Notes: generated by a model from the letters alone, not told the origin. A stretch of 64,000 bases of DNA from Paenibacillus sp. FSL R7-0337 (GCF_037969875.1 NZ_CP150218.1:7650112-7714111), one strand, 5' to 3'; numbered from the stretch's first letter, positions 1 through 9,236 are shown. Program-made: numbers and translations.

Positions 1-564
1 GGGTATCCTCCGGAAGCTCTGGAATTTACGTTCAATGTTCCGGTAGCACCGGCTGCAGACGGCAAGAAGAGCAAGATCCGTATTGTGTTTGCCGATGCAC
101 GCAACGGAGGCGAGAACCAGGAGTGGGGTACCCGCACCATTGGCAAAAGCCAGACCTTGTCCGTAAATATGCTGCTTGCCCCTAACAAAGACGGCATGGT
201 ATCCGTATACCGGGACGGGGAGTTCCTGGAGACTTATCCGATCACTTATGTGGATGTCAAGAATAACACTGTGCAGCAGCCTGAACCGCCTCCGGTGGAG
301 ACGCAGACTCCTGCACCGACAGTTGCTCCTACCGTGCCTGCCCAGCCTACTGAGACTCCAACTCCTGACCCGACAGCAGAGCCTGAGATACTTCCTCCAG
401 ACACCGGGGAAGTTGACGGGACGGGCGGGACCAATCAGACGGGTTATGTTCCTGGTAACGGACAGACTAACAACGAGCTGGCTTCCGCCCTCAGCAATGG
501 CAACAGTAATGGTAAGGGTAACGGCCCTAACAACAGGCCCGGCAAAGATAAAGGACATAAATAA
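1..564 (+). CDS. C-terminal part of a secreted or membrane-anchored protein, probably Ser/Thr kinase PrkC (partial)
   Basis: The reading frame is open from base 1, so the start lies outside the window; 187 codons are visible. About 95 residues form a polar, beta-rich segment. A Pro/Thr/Glu-rich stretch (PTPDPTAEPEILPP) follows, then a Gly/Asn-rich basic tail ending GKDKGHK. Low-complexity tails of this kind sit at the extracellular end of wall-associated proteins. In Bacillales the gene just before rsgA is normally the PASTA-domain kinase prkC, so the extracellular end of PrkC is the natural reading. That rests on gene order, because neither a kinase domain nor a clear PASTA repeat is visible here. 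An internal GTG at base 85 is not a believable start. Confidence 0.55.
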   Translation, partial: GYPPEALEFTFNVPVAPAADGKKSKIRIVFADARNGGENQEWGTRTIGKSQTLSVNMLLAPNKDGMVSVYRDGEFLETYPITYVDVKNNTVQQPEPPPVETQTPAPTVAPTVPAQPTETPTPDPTAEPEILPPDTGEVDGTGGTNQTGYVPGNGQTNNELASALSNGNSNGKGNGPNNRPGKDKGHK

Positions 565-689
565 TAGAACAGAGATAAGCTTCAGTCAGGCTGCCGGGAA
601 TACGGGCAGGGCTGAAGCAGCGAAATGACCCGGGGTACTACACACTTGGGTCATTTACGCAATATACAGGAGAGGAAGGCTCACCATGT

Positions 690-1595
690 ATGCCTGAAGG
701 AATCATAATTAAAGCGTTAAGCGGATATTACTATGTTAAGCCGCTCAGAAATCAACAGATCGTAACTGAGGAAGAGGCGGTACAGTGCAGGGGGCGCGGC
801 ATTCTGAAGAAGAAAGGAATTGCCCCGCTGGTCGGTGACCGGGTGATCTATGTGCTGACCGAGAACGGAGAGGGCATGGTAGATGAGCTGCTTCCCCGTG
901 AATCGGAGCTGATCCGCCCGCAGGTGGCTAACGTTAAGCTGGCGGTGCTGTTGTTCTCCGTTCGGGAGCCGGATATGAATCTTAATCTGCTGGACAAGTT
1001 CCTGGTTCATATCGAGCATTCAGGCCTGGAGACGCTGATTGTGCTCACGAAGCAGGATCTGGCTGATGATGAAGGACAGGCTACGGAGGCCGTCAAAGCT
1101 CTATATGAGCAGATTGGTTACGAGGTCATGGTCACAAGCTCACTGAACGGATCAGGTGCGGATGAGCTGCGGCAGCGTCTGGGAGGTATCATCAGCGTCT
1201 TCTCAGGACAGTCGGGCGTAGGGAAGTCCACCCTGCTTAACCGGCTTGTGCCGGGACTGGCACTGGAGACAGGGGAGATCAGTCTCCGTCTCGGACGCGG
1301 GTGTCACACTACACGCCATGTAGAGCTGATGGATATAGGTAATAGCGGATTTGTGGCCGACACTCCGGGCTTCAGCCAGCTGGATTTTCTGGAGCTGGGT
1401 GTGGATGAGCTGTCTGTGTGCTTCCGGGAGTTCGCCTCTTATGCGGAGAACTGCAAATTCCGCGGCTGCAGCCATCTGCACGAACCGGGCTGTAAGGTGA
1501 TAGGAGCCTGGAAGTCCGGGGATATTGCAGATAGCCGTTACGAGCATTACAAGCTGTTCTTTAATGAAATGAAAGATAAAAAGCGGAGGTACTAA
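690..1595 (+). CDS. rsgA: Ribosome small subunit-dependent GTPase RsgA
   Basis: 301 residues, normal length for RsgA (YloQ), a circularly permuted GTPase that helps the late maturation of the 30S subunit. The N-terminal 70 residues match the OB fold. The G motifs appear in permuted order: G4 (LTKQDL), then G1 (GQSGVGKST, about residue 172), then G3 (DTPGF, about 228). The C-terminal zinc-binding knuckle follows with CKFRGCSHLHEPGC. The ATG is preceded by AGGAGAGGAAGG; an ATG four bases earlier meets a stop after three codons. It lies 4 bp before rpe, so the two are cotranscribed, in the same order as in Bacillus. Confidence 0.97.
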   Translation: MPEGIIIKALSGYYYVKPLRNQQIVTEEEAVQCRGRGILKKKGIAPLVGDRVIYVLTENGEGMVDELLPRESELIRPQVANVKLAVLLFSVREPDMNLNLLDKFLVHIEHSGLETLIVLTKQDLADDEGQATEAVKALYEQIGYEVMVTSSLNGSGADELRQRLGGIISVFSGQSGVGKSTLLNRLVPGLALETGEISLRLGRGCHTTRHVELMDIGNSGFVADTPGFSQLDFLELGVDELSVCFREFASYAENCKFRGCSHLHEPGCKVIGAWKSGDIADSRYEHYKLFFNEMKDKKRRY

Positions 1596-1599
1596 ACTC

Positions 1600-2271
1600 A
1601 TGGTAAAAATTGCTCCTTCCATATTGTCAGCAGATTTCGCAGCGCTTGGCGCAGAGGTGGCCGAAGCGGAAGCCAGCGGTGCGGACTGGATTCATGTAGA
1701 TGTGATGGACGGACATTTTGTGCCGAATATTACGCTGGGTCCCGCGATTGTGTCCGCGGTGAGAGCCCATACTTCTTTACCTCTGGATGTACATTTAATG
1801 ATTGAGAACCCGGAACGCTATATCGCTGATTTTGCCGCTGCAGGCGCTTCTGTGATTACGGTTCACTTCGAAGCCTGCGTGCATCTGCACCGTGTAATCC
1901 ATCAAATCAAGGAGCTCGGCCTGATGGCAGGGGTGGCCATTAATCCGGCTACACCGGCTGCGGCGGTGCGTGAGGTCCTGGAGGATGTGGATATGGTGCT
2001 TGTAATGACCGTCAATCCGGGCTTCGGCGGGCAGGCCTTCATTCCGCGCACACTGCATAAGATTACGCAGCTCCGGAAGTGGGCGGAAGAGATCCATCAC
2101 AAGGGTCTGTATATCGAGGTAGACGGCGGAGTAGCCGAAGCTACGGCACCGCTTGTAGCTGAAGCGGGGGCGGATGTGCTTGTGGCAGGTAATGCAGTGT
2201 TCGGCCGCAGCGACCGCGCAGGAGCGATCAAGGCCATACGTGAGGCGGCGGACAGGGCAGTCCGGCAATAG
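1600..2271 (+). CDS. rpe: Ribulose-phosphate 3-epimerase
   Basis: 223 residues. It interconverts ribulose 5-phosphate and xylulose 5-phosphate in the pentose phosphate pathway. The N-terminus APSILSADF, the metal ligands in WIHVDVMDGHFVPN (His32, Asp34), DVHLMIENP, the MTVNPGFGGQ loop and the phosphate-binding VDGGV are all present and in family order, so it should be active. It follows rsgA by 4 bp with AAGCGGAGG as its ribosome binding site. A strong terminator about 95 bp downstream ends the operon. The thiN gene that follows rpe in Bacillus is absent here. Confidence 0.97.
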   Translation: MVKIAPSILSADFAALGAEVAEAEASGADWIHVDVMDGHFVPNITLGPAIVSAVRAHTSLPLDVHLMIENPERYIADFAAAGASVITVHFEACVHLHRVIHQIKELGLMAGVAINPATPAAAVREVLEDVDMVLVMTVNPGFGGQAFIPRTLHKITQLRKWAEEIHHKGLYIEVDGGVAEATAPLVAEAGADVLVAGNAVFGRSDRAGAIKAIREAADRAVRQ

Positions 2272-2364
2272 GCAATGATGCCCATTAACTAATGAACGAA
2301 TTAACCCTCAATCTGCTTGATTCACATACGGAAGGTATAGGCCAAGTTGTGGTCGCATAAATAT

Positions 2365-2399
2365 GGTTACATGAGCAGAAATCTCATGTAGCCTTTTTT
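2365..2399 (+). terminator. Rho-independent terminator after rpe
   Basis: An 11-bp stem (GGTTACATGAG with CTCATGTAGCC, one G-U pair) and a short loop are followed by TTTTTT. It separates the rsgA-rpe unit from spoVM. Confidence 0.85.
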
Positions 2400-2484
2400 G
2401 CGGAGGTCTGCAATCGATGGTACATTTTTCATCTAGACAGGATCGTCTCCTACTGCATGGCATGAATTGATGGGAGGGTTAATT

Positions 2485-2565
2485 ATGAAATTTTATACGT
2501 TCAAGCTGCCAAGATTTTTGGGAGGTTTTGTTAAAGCGATTTTGAACACGTTTCAGAAGAGTTAA
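2485..2565 (+). CDS. spoVM: Stage V sporulation protein M (26 residues)
   Basis: A 26-codon gene beginning MKFYTFKLPRFLGG and ending NTFQKS, preceded by TGGGAGGG seven bases before the ATG. SpoVM is a short amphipathic helix that recognises the curved forespore membrane and anchors SpoIVA to start spore coat assembly. Pro9 and the Gly residues of the native peptide are conserved here. Position between rpe and rpmB is the standard Bacillales context. It is direct evidence that the host makes endospores. Confidence 0.95.
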   Translation: MKFYTFKLPRFLGGFVKAILNTFQKS

Positions 2566-2589
2566 GTTAAAGAAGACAAGTAAATATGA

Positions 2590-2624
2590 AAAAAAGCACC
2601 TTACGAATGTAAAGGGTGCTTTTT
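2590..2624. terminator. Bidirectional terminator between spoVM and rpmB
   Basis: The stem AGCACC-TTAC pairs with GTAA-AGGGTGCT around a GAAT loop. It is flanked by an A run on the left and a T run on the right, so it can stop both spoVM and the converging rpmB transcript. Confidence 0.8.
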
Positions 2625-2636
2625 GCTACAAATATA

Positions 2637-2713
2637 ATATCTCTTCTATTCTCGCTGAAACGGATACCGTCTATGAAAGAACGGCATGTCCGTTTCTACT
2701 TGGTATGAGATAT
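2637..2713. repeat. Long imperfect palindrome, copy 1 of a dispersed repeat
   Basis: Outer arms ATATCTC and GAGATAT enclose inner arms GAAACGGA and TCCGTTTC, with ACCGT/ACGG pairs further in. The left half (TTCTATTCTCGCTGAAACGG) recurs nearly unchanged near 14,670. It lies downstream of both rpmB and spoVM, and no reading frame crosses it convincingly. Confidence 0.65.
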
Positions 2714-2738
2714 CGCTAGGCCCGGGAATGATCGGAAA

Positions 2739-2927
2739 CTAGACGCGTTCAACTTTACCGGATTTCAAAGCACGGGTGCTGACGTACACGCGTTTCGGTT
2801 TGCCGTTCACCAAGATACGAACCTTCTGAACGTTAACTCCCCAAGAGCGACGGTTGCGGTTGTTAGCGTGAGACACGTGGTTACCGCTGCCCGGTTTCTT
2901 GCCTGTTACTGTACATGTGCGGGACAT
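2739..2927 (-). CDS. rpmB: 50S ribosomal protein L28
   Basis: 62 residues, basic, beginning MSRTCTVTGKKPGSGNHVSH and containing NRRSWGVNVQ and RVYVSTRALKSGKV, which are hallmarks of L28. The CxxxG start of the zinc-type L28 is reduced to a single Cys, so this looks like the zinc-independent form. An AAGGAGGTG site precedes the ATG. It is monocistronic and opposite to its neighbours, as in Bacillus, with its own promoter about 50 bp upstream. Confidence 0.97.
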   Translation of the reverse strand: MSRTCTVTGKKPGSGNHVSHANNRNRRSWGVNVQKVRILVNGKPKRVYVSTRALKSGKVERV

Positions 2928-2975
2928 AGATTACACCTCCTTGTTACTTACACCTGCGTAAAACAATACTTGAAT

Positions 2976-3005
2976 ATCATATCACAGCAAAAATTGCTTC
3001 GTCAA
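2976..3005 (-). promoter_or_regulatory. SigA-type promoter of rpmB
   Basis: On the minus strand TTGACG is followed after 18 bp by TATGAT, about 50 bp before the rpmB start codon. Confidence 0.65.
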
Positions 3006-3118
3006 CCGATTCAAAAACATTTATTTCTGTAGACTCTTATAGTACAATATAAATTAGTGCATTATGTCCAGTTGATCATCGAATTGATTAGGCATGAAGT
3101 TAGGAAGGGGAATTCTCA

Positions 3119-4903
3119 TTGAGTAAGCGTTCTATAAACGGGACAGATTTTACCGCAATGGTACTAGCCGGTGCGGAAATGCTGCAGCAGCATGCCGAGC
3201 ATGTCAATTCATTGAATGTGTTTCCGGTGCCGGATGGCGATACGGGCACGAACATGAATCTGACCATGACCGCAGGCGCGAACGAATTGAAGAGAAACAA
3301 CACGGCCTCTGTCGGTCAATGTGCGGGAGTGCTGTCGAAGGGACTATTGATGGGCGCGCGGGGGAACTCCGGCGTTATTTTGTCACAGCTGTTCAGAGGT
3401 CTTGGACGTTATGCGGCCCAATATGATGAGCTTAACACACAGCAGTTCGCTGCAGCGCTGCAGACCGGGGTAGATACCGCCTATAAGGCAGTGGTGAAGC
3501 CGGTTGAAGGCACCATTCTGACGGTTGCCAAGGAAGCTGCAAGGCATGCAGTGTATTATGCACGCCGCACAACGGATATTACCGAGCTGATGACCGAAGT
3601 CCTGGCCAAAGCCAAGGAAGCCTTGGCGCATACGCCTGAGCTGTTGCCTGTGCTGAAGCAGGTGGGCGTGGTGGATTCGGGGGGCCAGGGCCTGGTCTAC
3701 ATCTATGAAGGCTTCCACCAGCATCTGACCAGCGGAGCAGTCTCAGCATCTGTACAGACTCCTGTGCAAGGACAAGCTGCGGCCCCTGTATCCGTGCCGG
3801 CACCGGTGTTGACCAAACCTGAGCATTTGTTGTCCTCCGTACAGTCTTCCGCGCAATCACAGCTCCATACGGAAGACATTGAATTTTTATATGATATGGA
3901 ATTTTTCATTAACCGCCAGCTTGGCGCATCCGTGAAAGCGGATTTTGATGAGGAAGCTTTTCGGAAAGCGTTATCAGTTAACGGGGATTCGATCATCGTT
4001 ATTTCGGATGATGAGACGATCAAGGTTCATGTGCATTCCAAGACTCCCGGAGAGGTGCTTAACCTGGCGCTCGTCCACGGGGAGATTACCCAGATTCACA
4101 TCCTTAACATGCGTGAGCAGCACCGCGATCTGTTGACTGCCGGTATGGACATCGCACCGATGCCGGATGTCTTCGCTGATATCCCGGAAGAGAAGGCCAG
4201 CGTGCAGGCGCCGGCGGTTCCTCCTGCGGATGATCTGGCGCCGTACGGCTTCATTGCGGTCTCCTCAGGAGATGGAATCTCGGATATTTTCCGCAGCCTG
4301 GGTGTCGATGCGATCCTGGCCGGCGGCCAGACGATGAATCCGAGTACAGAGGATTTCGTGAATGCGATCTCTTCGATTTCTGCGAAGCATATCTACATTC
4401 TGCCGAATAACTCCAATATCGTCCTGGCTGCGCAGCAGGCCAAGGAGCTGCTGGAGGGCGAACGTGAGATTACGGTGATTCCGAGCAAGAGTATTCCCCA
4501 GGGAATCTCGGCAGCCTTTGCCTTCCAGGAAGAGGATGCGGTAGATACTAACACCAGCAATATGCTGGAGGCGATTGCCCAGGTCAAATCCGGACAGATC
4601 ACCAATGCTGTACGTGATACTGTGATGGAGAATCTGGAGATCAAATCCGGTCAGTATATCGGCATCGAGAGCTCTAAGATTGTTGCTGCTGCCGATGATT
4701 TGCTCACGGTCAGCAAGGAGCTGCTGTCCAGCATGCTGGTCAATGGTGACGAGATCGTTACTGTACTCACTGGTGCAGACACTGAGGCAGACATTACGGA
4801 TGCCCTCGGCAGCTGGCTGGAAGAGACGTATCCGCAGGTTGAGGTTGAGATTCATGAAGGCGGCCAGCCGCTGTATTATTATCTTTTCTCAGTCGAGTCA
4901 TAG
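3119..4903 (+). CDS. fakA: Fatty acid kinase catalytic subunit FakA (DhaL/DegV-like, YloV family)
   Basis: 594 residues starting at TTG, with AGGAAGGGG eight bases upstream. Residues 1-200 form a DhaL nucleotide-binding domain; NVFPVPDGDTGTNMN carries the Asp triad that chelates Mg-ATP, followed by GARGNSGVILSQ. An Ala/Pro-rich linker (about 205-250) leads to the middle and DegV-like C-terminal parts. A second linker near 355 precedes GFIAVSSGDGI. Known members phosphorylate fatty acids carried by FakB proteins for phospholipid synthesis. A DegV/FakB gene follows 64 bp downstream. The Asp23-family gene yloU, which precedes this gene in Bacillus, is missing. Confidence 0.9.
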   Translation: MSKRSINGTDFTAMVLAGAEMLQQHAEHVNSLNVFPVPDGDTGTNMNLTMTAGANELKRNNTASVGQCAGVLSKGLLMGARGNSGVILSQLFRGLGRYAAQYDELNTQQFAAALQTGVDTAYKAVVKPVEGTILTVAKEAARHAVYYARRTTDITELMTEVLAKAKEALAHTPELLPVLKQVGVVDSGGQGLVYIYEGFHQHLTSGAVSASVQTPVQGQAAAPVSVPAPVLTKPEHLLSSVQSSAQSQLHTEDIEFLYDMEFFINRQLGASVKADFDEEAFRKALSVNGDSIIVISDDETIKVHVHSKTPGEVLNLALVHGEITQIHILNMREQHRDLLTAGMDIAPMPDVFADIPEEKASVQAPAVPPADDLAPYGFIAVSSGDGISDIFRSLGVDAILAGGQTMNPSTEDFVNAISSISAKHIYILPNNSNIVLAAQQAKELLEGEREITVIPSKSIPQGISAAFAFQEEDAVDTNTSNMLEAIAQVKSGQITNAVRDTVMENLEIKSGQYIGIESSKIVAAADDLLTVSKELLSSMLVNGDEIVTVLTGADTEADITDALGSWLEETYPQVEVEIHEGGQPLYYYLFSVES

Positions 4904-4967
4904 AATCGCTTAAGTTCTCAAGGCAAGCAGAGTGGAGCAGCCAAATTATAGTATGGGGAGGAACATT

Positions 4968-5828
4968 ATGAGTCGTACCGTAATCGTTACCGACAGTACA
5001 TCCGATATCCCGCCTGCTCTGGCGGAGCAATACGGCATTGAAGTGGTTCCGCTGACGCTGATGTTCGGCGAAGAGGCATTTCGGGATAATGTGGATATGA
5101 CTCCGGAACAGTTCTACGAGCGTCTTCCCCGCTCGACACAGCTGCCGACCACTTCGCAGCCTTCTCCTGTAGAATATATGAATGTATACCGTAGTATACA
5201 GGAGAAGAATCCGGGCAGTTCAATCCTGTCCTTCCACATATCCTCCGGCTTAAGTGGAACCTACCAGTCTGCTGTCATGGCCAAATCCATGCTTGAAGAG
5301 GAAGGCGAAGCTATCACTGTGGTGGATAGCCTCTCCGCCTCCTACGGCTTCGGATTCATGGTTGTGGAAGCTGCCCGGCTGGCGGAGCAGGGACATGCTC
5401 CTGCGGAGATTCTGGCGAAGGTGGAGAGACTGCGCCAATCCCGGAAGCTGTATTTTCTCGTGGATACCCTTGAATATCTGCAAAAGGGCGGCAGAATCGG
5501 CAAAGCGTCCGCTATCCTGGGTACACTGCTCAATATCAAGCCGATCCTCTCCATTGATGCGGAAGGCATTATCTATGCGGTAGAGAAGGTCAGAGGGCGC
5601 AAGAAGGCAGTCGCCCGCATGATCGAACTGTTCAAGGCAGATCTGCCGGGTGTGAATACAATACATGTGGCCGTGGGTCATACGGCTGAACCGGCTTCCG
5701 GCGAAGAGTTCCTGCGGGAATTAGCCGGACATTTCACCTTGAAAGAGAAGGTTCTGACCAATGTGGGCCCGGTTGTGGGCAGCCATGTCGGGAACGGGAC
5801 CTTAGCCGTATTCATCTGGCCCGCCTAA
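4968..5828 (+). CDS. degV: DegV family fatty-acid-binding protein (FakB-like)
   Basis: 286 residues. IVTDSTSDIPPALAEQYGI at the N-terminus, TSQPSPVEY, and SSGLSGTYQSA are the family's lipid and phosphate contact regions. DegV/FakB proteins hold one fatty acid and present its carboxylate to FakA, so adjacency to fakA suggests a working pair. The ATG at 4968 is preceded by GGGGAGG at good spacing; a GTG 36 bases earlier lacks a site and would add an atypical extension. The recG start follows after 15 bp, so fakA, degV and recG are probably one transcript. Confidence 0.9.
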   Translation: MSRTVIVTDSTSDIPPALAEQYGIEVVPLTLMFGEEAFRDNVDMTPEQFYERLPRSTQLPTTSQPSPVEYMNVYRSIQEKNPGSSILSFHISSGLSGTYQSAVMAKSMLEEEGEAITVVDSLSASYGFGFMVVEAARLAEQGHAPAEILAKVERLRQSRKLYFLVDTLEYLQKGGRIGKASAILGTLLNIKPILSIDAEGIIYAVEKVRGRKKAVARMIELFKADLPGVNTIHVAVGHTAEPASGEEFLRELAGHFTLKEKVLTNVGPVVGSHVGNGTLAVFIWPA

Positions 5829-5843
5829 GTATAGGGGATGAAC

Positions 5844-7895
5844 ATGGTGCTTACTTTGGATTCAATTGAAGTGAAACAAATAACTGGCGTGAGCGCTCAA
5901 AAGCAAAGCGAGCTTCACGCCTTTGGCGTCTTTACAGTGAAGGATCTGCTGGAGTATTACCCTTTCCGGTATGAGGATTTCCGTCCGAAATCACTCAGTG
6001 AGGTCAAGCACGGAGATAAGGCGACCGTGGTGGCCAAGGTTATCGGCATTCCGGTGTTGCAGCGCTTCGGGGGCAAATCCCGTATGAGCTGCAAGATGGT
6101 GGCAGAGCCGTGGATGTTCACCGCGACATGGTTCAACCAGCATTATGCGCGTGAACAATTGACGGTCGGCCGTGAAGTGGTGCTGACGGGGAAGTGGGAC
6201 CAGAAGCGCAATCAGATTACGGTGACCAACTATGAATTCCCGGACCGCGGAGAAGGCAAGACAGGTACTCTACAGCCGGTATACTCAATCGGAGGCAAGA
6301 TTACGCAGTCCTGGATCCGCAGAATTATCGGCCAGGCTCTGCAGCAGTACGGAGACCTGATCCCGGAGATTCTGCCGCACAGCATTATGCGCAAATATGA
6401 CTTCATGTCACGCAAGCGGGCCATTGCCACAATTCATCAGCCGGAAGATACGCGCGAGGGCCAGCAGGGAAGGCGCCGGATGGTGTATGAGGAGTTGTTC
6501 CTCTTCCAGCTTAAGGTACAAGCCTTCCGCGTGCTGAACCGTGGCCGGATGGATGGTGTGGTTCATACGGTGGACAACGCAACGGTAAGGCAATTCGTGC
6601 GCAGCCTGCCGTTTGAGCTGACCGATGCCCAGAAGCATGTGGAGCTGGAGATTCTGCAGGATATGCGTTCAGGGTATTGTATGAACCGGCTGCTTCAAGG
6701 CGATGTGGGCTCCGGCAAAACCGTACTCGCGGCCATAGCGCTCTACGCGACTGTAAGATCCGGATTTCAAGGTGCGCTAATGGTGCCGACTGAAATCCTG
6801 GCAGAGCAGCATATGCGCTCGCTCACGAGGATGTTCGAGCCGTTCGGCATTACTGTGGGCCTGCTGACCGGCAGCGTAACCGGCCGCAAACGGAAGGATC
6901 TGCTGGCCTCTCTACAGATGGGAGTGCTAGATGTGGTTGTCGGAACCCATGCGCTGATCCAGGAGGATGTCTTCTTCCGCAGCCTGGGGCTTGTGGTTAC
7001 GGATGAGCAGCACCGCTTCGGGGTGAACCAGCGCAGTGTCCTGCGGCGCAAGGGCTACAACCCGGATGTGCTGACGATGACCGCCACTCCGATCCCGCGG
7101 ACGCTGGCGATCACCGTCTTTGGCGATATGGATGTGTCTACGTTATCTGAACGGCCGAAGGGCCGTGTGCCGATTACCACCTACTGGGTGAAGCCGGATC
7201 TGCTGGAGCGGGTGATGAACCTGATCAGCCGTGAGATTGAGCAGGGGCGGCAAGCCTACCTGATCTGTCCGCTGATTGAGGAGTCGGAGAAGCTGGATGT
7301 GCAGAATGCGATTGATCTGCATGTGCAGATGTCGCAGGCTTTTCCGGACTATAAGGTGGGCTTGCTTCACGGGAGAATGACACCGTCCGAGAAAGACGAG
7401 GTAATGCGGAACTTTTACAGCAACGAATTGCAGCTTCTGGTGTCTACAACGGTCGTAGAGGTTGGTGTCGATGTCCCGAATGCCACGCTGATGATCATCA
7501 TGGATGCTGACCGCTTCGGGCTGTCTCAGCTGCATCAGCTGCGCGGCCGGGTCGGCAGAGGGGAGCATGCTTCCTACTGTGTGCTGATGGCTGATCCGAA
7601 GTCGGAGATCGGGCGCGAGCGGATGACTGCAATGACAGATACGGATGACGGGTTCGAGGTATCACGGCGGGACCTGGAGCTGCGCGGACCGGGGGATTTC
7701 TTCGGGACGAAGCAGAGCGGCCTGCCTGAATTCCGGCTGGCGGATATGACCGCTGACTTCGAGACGCTGGAGCTGGCACGCGATGATGCTGCTGAGCTGC
7801 TGCGGGAGGCTTCCTTCTGGACCTCGGCGGATGTTGCGCCGCTGCGCGGGTATTTGCAGCAGGAACAAATTTTCCAGGGGGATTTAATTGACTGA
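5844..7895 (+). CDS. recG: ATP-dependent DNA helicase RecG
   Basis: 683 residues. RecG remodels stalled replication forks and Holliday junctions. Visible in order are the N-terminal helical part, the wedge OB domain (about 60-150), Walker A GDVGSGKT (near 285), the DEQH box followed by RFGVNQR, TATPIPRTLA, and the helicase C-terminal motif QLRGRVGRG, then the conserved RDLELRGPGDFFGTKQSG. Start choice: ATG 5838 touches the AGGGG ribosome site, while ATG 5844 has 6-base spacing and is preferred. Confidence 0.96.
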   Translation: MVLTLDSIEVKQITGVSAQKQSELHAFGVFTVKDLLEYYPFRYEDFRPKSLSEVKHGDKATVVAKVIGIPVLQRFGGKSRMSCKMVAEPWMFTATWFNQHYAREQLTVGREVVLTGKWDQKRNQITVTNYEFPDRGEGKTGTLQPVYSIGGKITQSWIRRIIGQALQQYGDLIPEILPHSIMRKYDFMSRKRAIATIHQPEDTREGQQGRRRMVYEELFLFQLKVQAFRVLNRGRMDGVVHTVDNATVRQFVRSLPFELTDAQKHVELEILQDMRSGYCMNRLLQGDVGSGKTVLAAIALYATVRSGFQGALMVPTEILAEQHMRSLTRMFEPFGITVGLLTGSVTGRKRKDLLASLQMGVLDVVVGTHALIQEDVFFRSLGLVVTDEQHRFGVNQRSVLRRKGYNPDVLTMTATPIPRTLAITVFGDMDVSTLSERPKGRVPITTYWVKPDLLERVMNLISREIEQGRQAYLICPLIEESEKLDVQNAIDLHVQMSQAFPDYKVGLLHGRMTPSEKDEVMRNFYSNELQLLVSTTVVEVGVDVPNATLMIIMDADRFGLSQLHQLRGRVGRGEHASYCVLMADPKSEIGRERMTAMTDTDDGFEVSRRDLELRGPGDFFGTKQSGLPEFRLADMTADFETLELARDDAAELLREASFWTSADVAPLRGYLQQEQIFQGDLID

Positions 7896-7961
7896 ACAGG
7901 CACATCCGGGCACCTGCCTTCATATACTGTGAATGATTGGATATGACAGGAGGTGCTGTAA

Positions 7962-8249
7962 TTGGGTTATCAGCAATATGGAATCAGTCCCCAGCTGGTG
8001 GAGCGCATCAAGTTGAAGATGAAGAATCCGGCGGTCAAGGAACGCGTCAAGAATATGATTACCGGCATCTCCAAACAGGAGCTGCAGGATACAGCAGTCG
8101 TGCGCAAGCTGGTACGCAATGCCTCGTCGGTGATGCATGAGAAGCTGACGTCTGCACAGGAAGAGCAAATTGTGAAATTCGTCATTGCCCAAAAGATCGA
8201 CCCCGGCAATACGTTTCACTTAATCCGCTTATGGGGGATGTTCCGCTGA
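7962..8249 (+). CDS. Stage VI sporulation protein F-like small protein
   Basis: 95 residues from a TTG start with a textbook AGGAGGTG site. The pattern VRKLVRNASSVMHEKLTSAQ followed by EEQIVKFVIAQKI resembles the SpoVIF family, which acts with GerE-dependent coat maturation. The N-terminal half is family-variable. It sits about 65 bp after recG and ends before a strong terminator. The family call is from memory of the motif spacing and should be treated as probable. Confidence 0.65.
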   Translation: MGYQQYGISPQLVERIKLKMKNPAVKERVKNMITGISKQELQDTAVVRKLVRNASSVMHEKLTSAQEEQIVKFVIAQKIDPGNTFHLIRLWGMFR

Positions 8250-8290
8250 CGAAGGCGGGATTCAGTAATCCTCTGATAGGCTTGCAATCC

Positions 8291-8330
8291 AAAAAGCGTT
8301 CCCGTAAGTAACACACGGGAACGCTTTTTA
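8291..8330. terminator. Bidirectional terminator between SpoVIF-like and YitT-like genes
   Basis: AAAAAGCGTTCCCGT pairs perfectly with ACGGGAACGCTTTTT around a short loop, placed between convergent genes. Confidence 0.9.
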
Positions 8331-8363
8331 CTTATTCTGTGCTGTCCTGGAAGGCCATACTGC

Positions 8364-9236
8364 TCAGCCCGGCGGCTTATTGCGGAAAAGCGCTGAGATC
8401 CGGTTGTTCCGCGCGGCATTGATTACAATCTTGCTGTCCTGATCACAGTCATGCACGATAGAGGCTAGCTGCTCTTCCTCCAGCCTGCTGGCCAGACAGA
8501 ATACCGTACCTGGCTCACCTTCAGGCCCTGTGGATTTTACGAGCTTCACCTCGCGGTCCAGCGACTGCTGGAGCTTGCGCCGGATCTCCTCGCATTTGCT
8601 GCTGGTAATGAACACCGCCTGGGTGAGCGAGAGGTCTCTTAGGGAGAATCGCAGCGCTTCAAAGGCGAGCAGATACGCAATGATACTATACATCGCCTGA
8701 TCCCAGCCGAATAATGATCCGCCGTAGAGCAGGATGAGCATGTTGAACAGCATAATCGGCATCTCAGCCGATTTGGGCGGTCCTCCGTTCAGCAGCCGTA
8801 CGCTTTGCTTCTCGCTTCCTGCGGTCAGGCCACCGAAGCGCACAGAGATGCCCAGGCCGAACCCGAGGCATAGACCTCCGGCAATAGCCGCGGGCAGCGG
8901 CTCGCTGATTGCCGCCGGGAAATGGTGCAAGGCCAATGACCCTGCCGTCAGACAGATCAGGCCAAGCATCGTATACAAGGCAAAGCGGAGATTAATCTGC
9001 CTGCGCGACATTAGAATAAACGGAAGGTTGAACAGGAACAGGAATAATCCAAGCCGCATTTCTGTCATATGGGACAGCAGGGCGGATAATCCGGCAATGC
9101 CGCCCGGAAGCAGCTTATGCGGCATCAGGAACAGCTCAAGACCAACAGCTGCAAGTAATCCTCCGCCTACAACGGAGAGCAGACGCAGGGTTTTGGAATA
9201 AGGTAAGGGTGCAGCTTTTCTATATCTGACTTTCAT
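8364..9236 (-). CDS. YitT family membrane protein (DUF161/DUF2179)
   Basis: 290 residues with five or six hydrophobic segments in the first 200 residues. The family sequences AVGLELFLMPHKLLPGG and SVRFGGLTAGSE are present, followed by a soluble C-terminal DUF2179-like domain of about 80 residues (AVFITSSKCEEIRRKL onward). These proteins are common in Firmicutes and their substrate is not known. AAGGAGG precedes the ATG. The gene follows the small membrane protein gene by 65 bp on the same strand and probably shares its transcript. Confidence 0.88.
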   Translation of the reverse strand: MKVRYRKAAPLPYSKTLRLLSVVGGGLLAAVGLELFLMPHKLLPGGIAGLSALLSHMTEMRLGLFLFLFNLPFILMSRRQINLRFALYTMLGLICLTAGSLALHHFPAAISEPLPAAIAGGLCLGFGLGISVRFGGLTAGSEKQSVRLLNGGPPKSAEMPIMLFNMLILLYGGSLFGWDQAMYSIIAYLLAFEALRFSLRDLSLTQAVFITSSKCEEIRRKLQQSLDREVKLVKSTGPEGEPGTVFCLASRLEEEQLASIVHDCDQDSKIVINAARNNRISALFRNKPPG

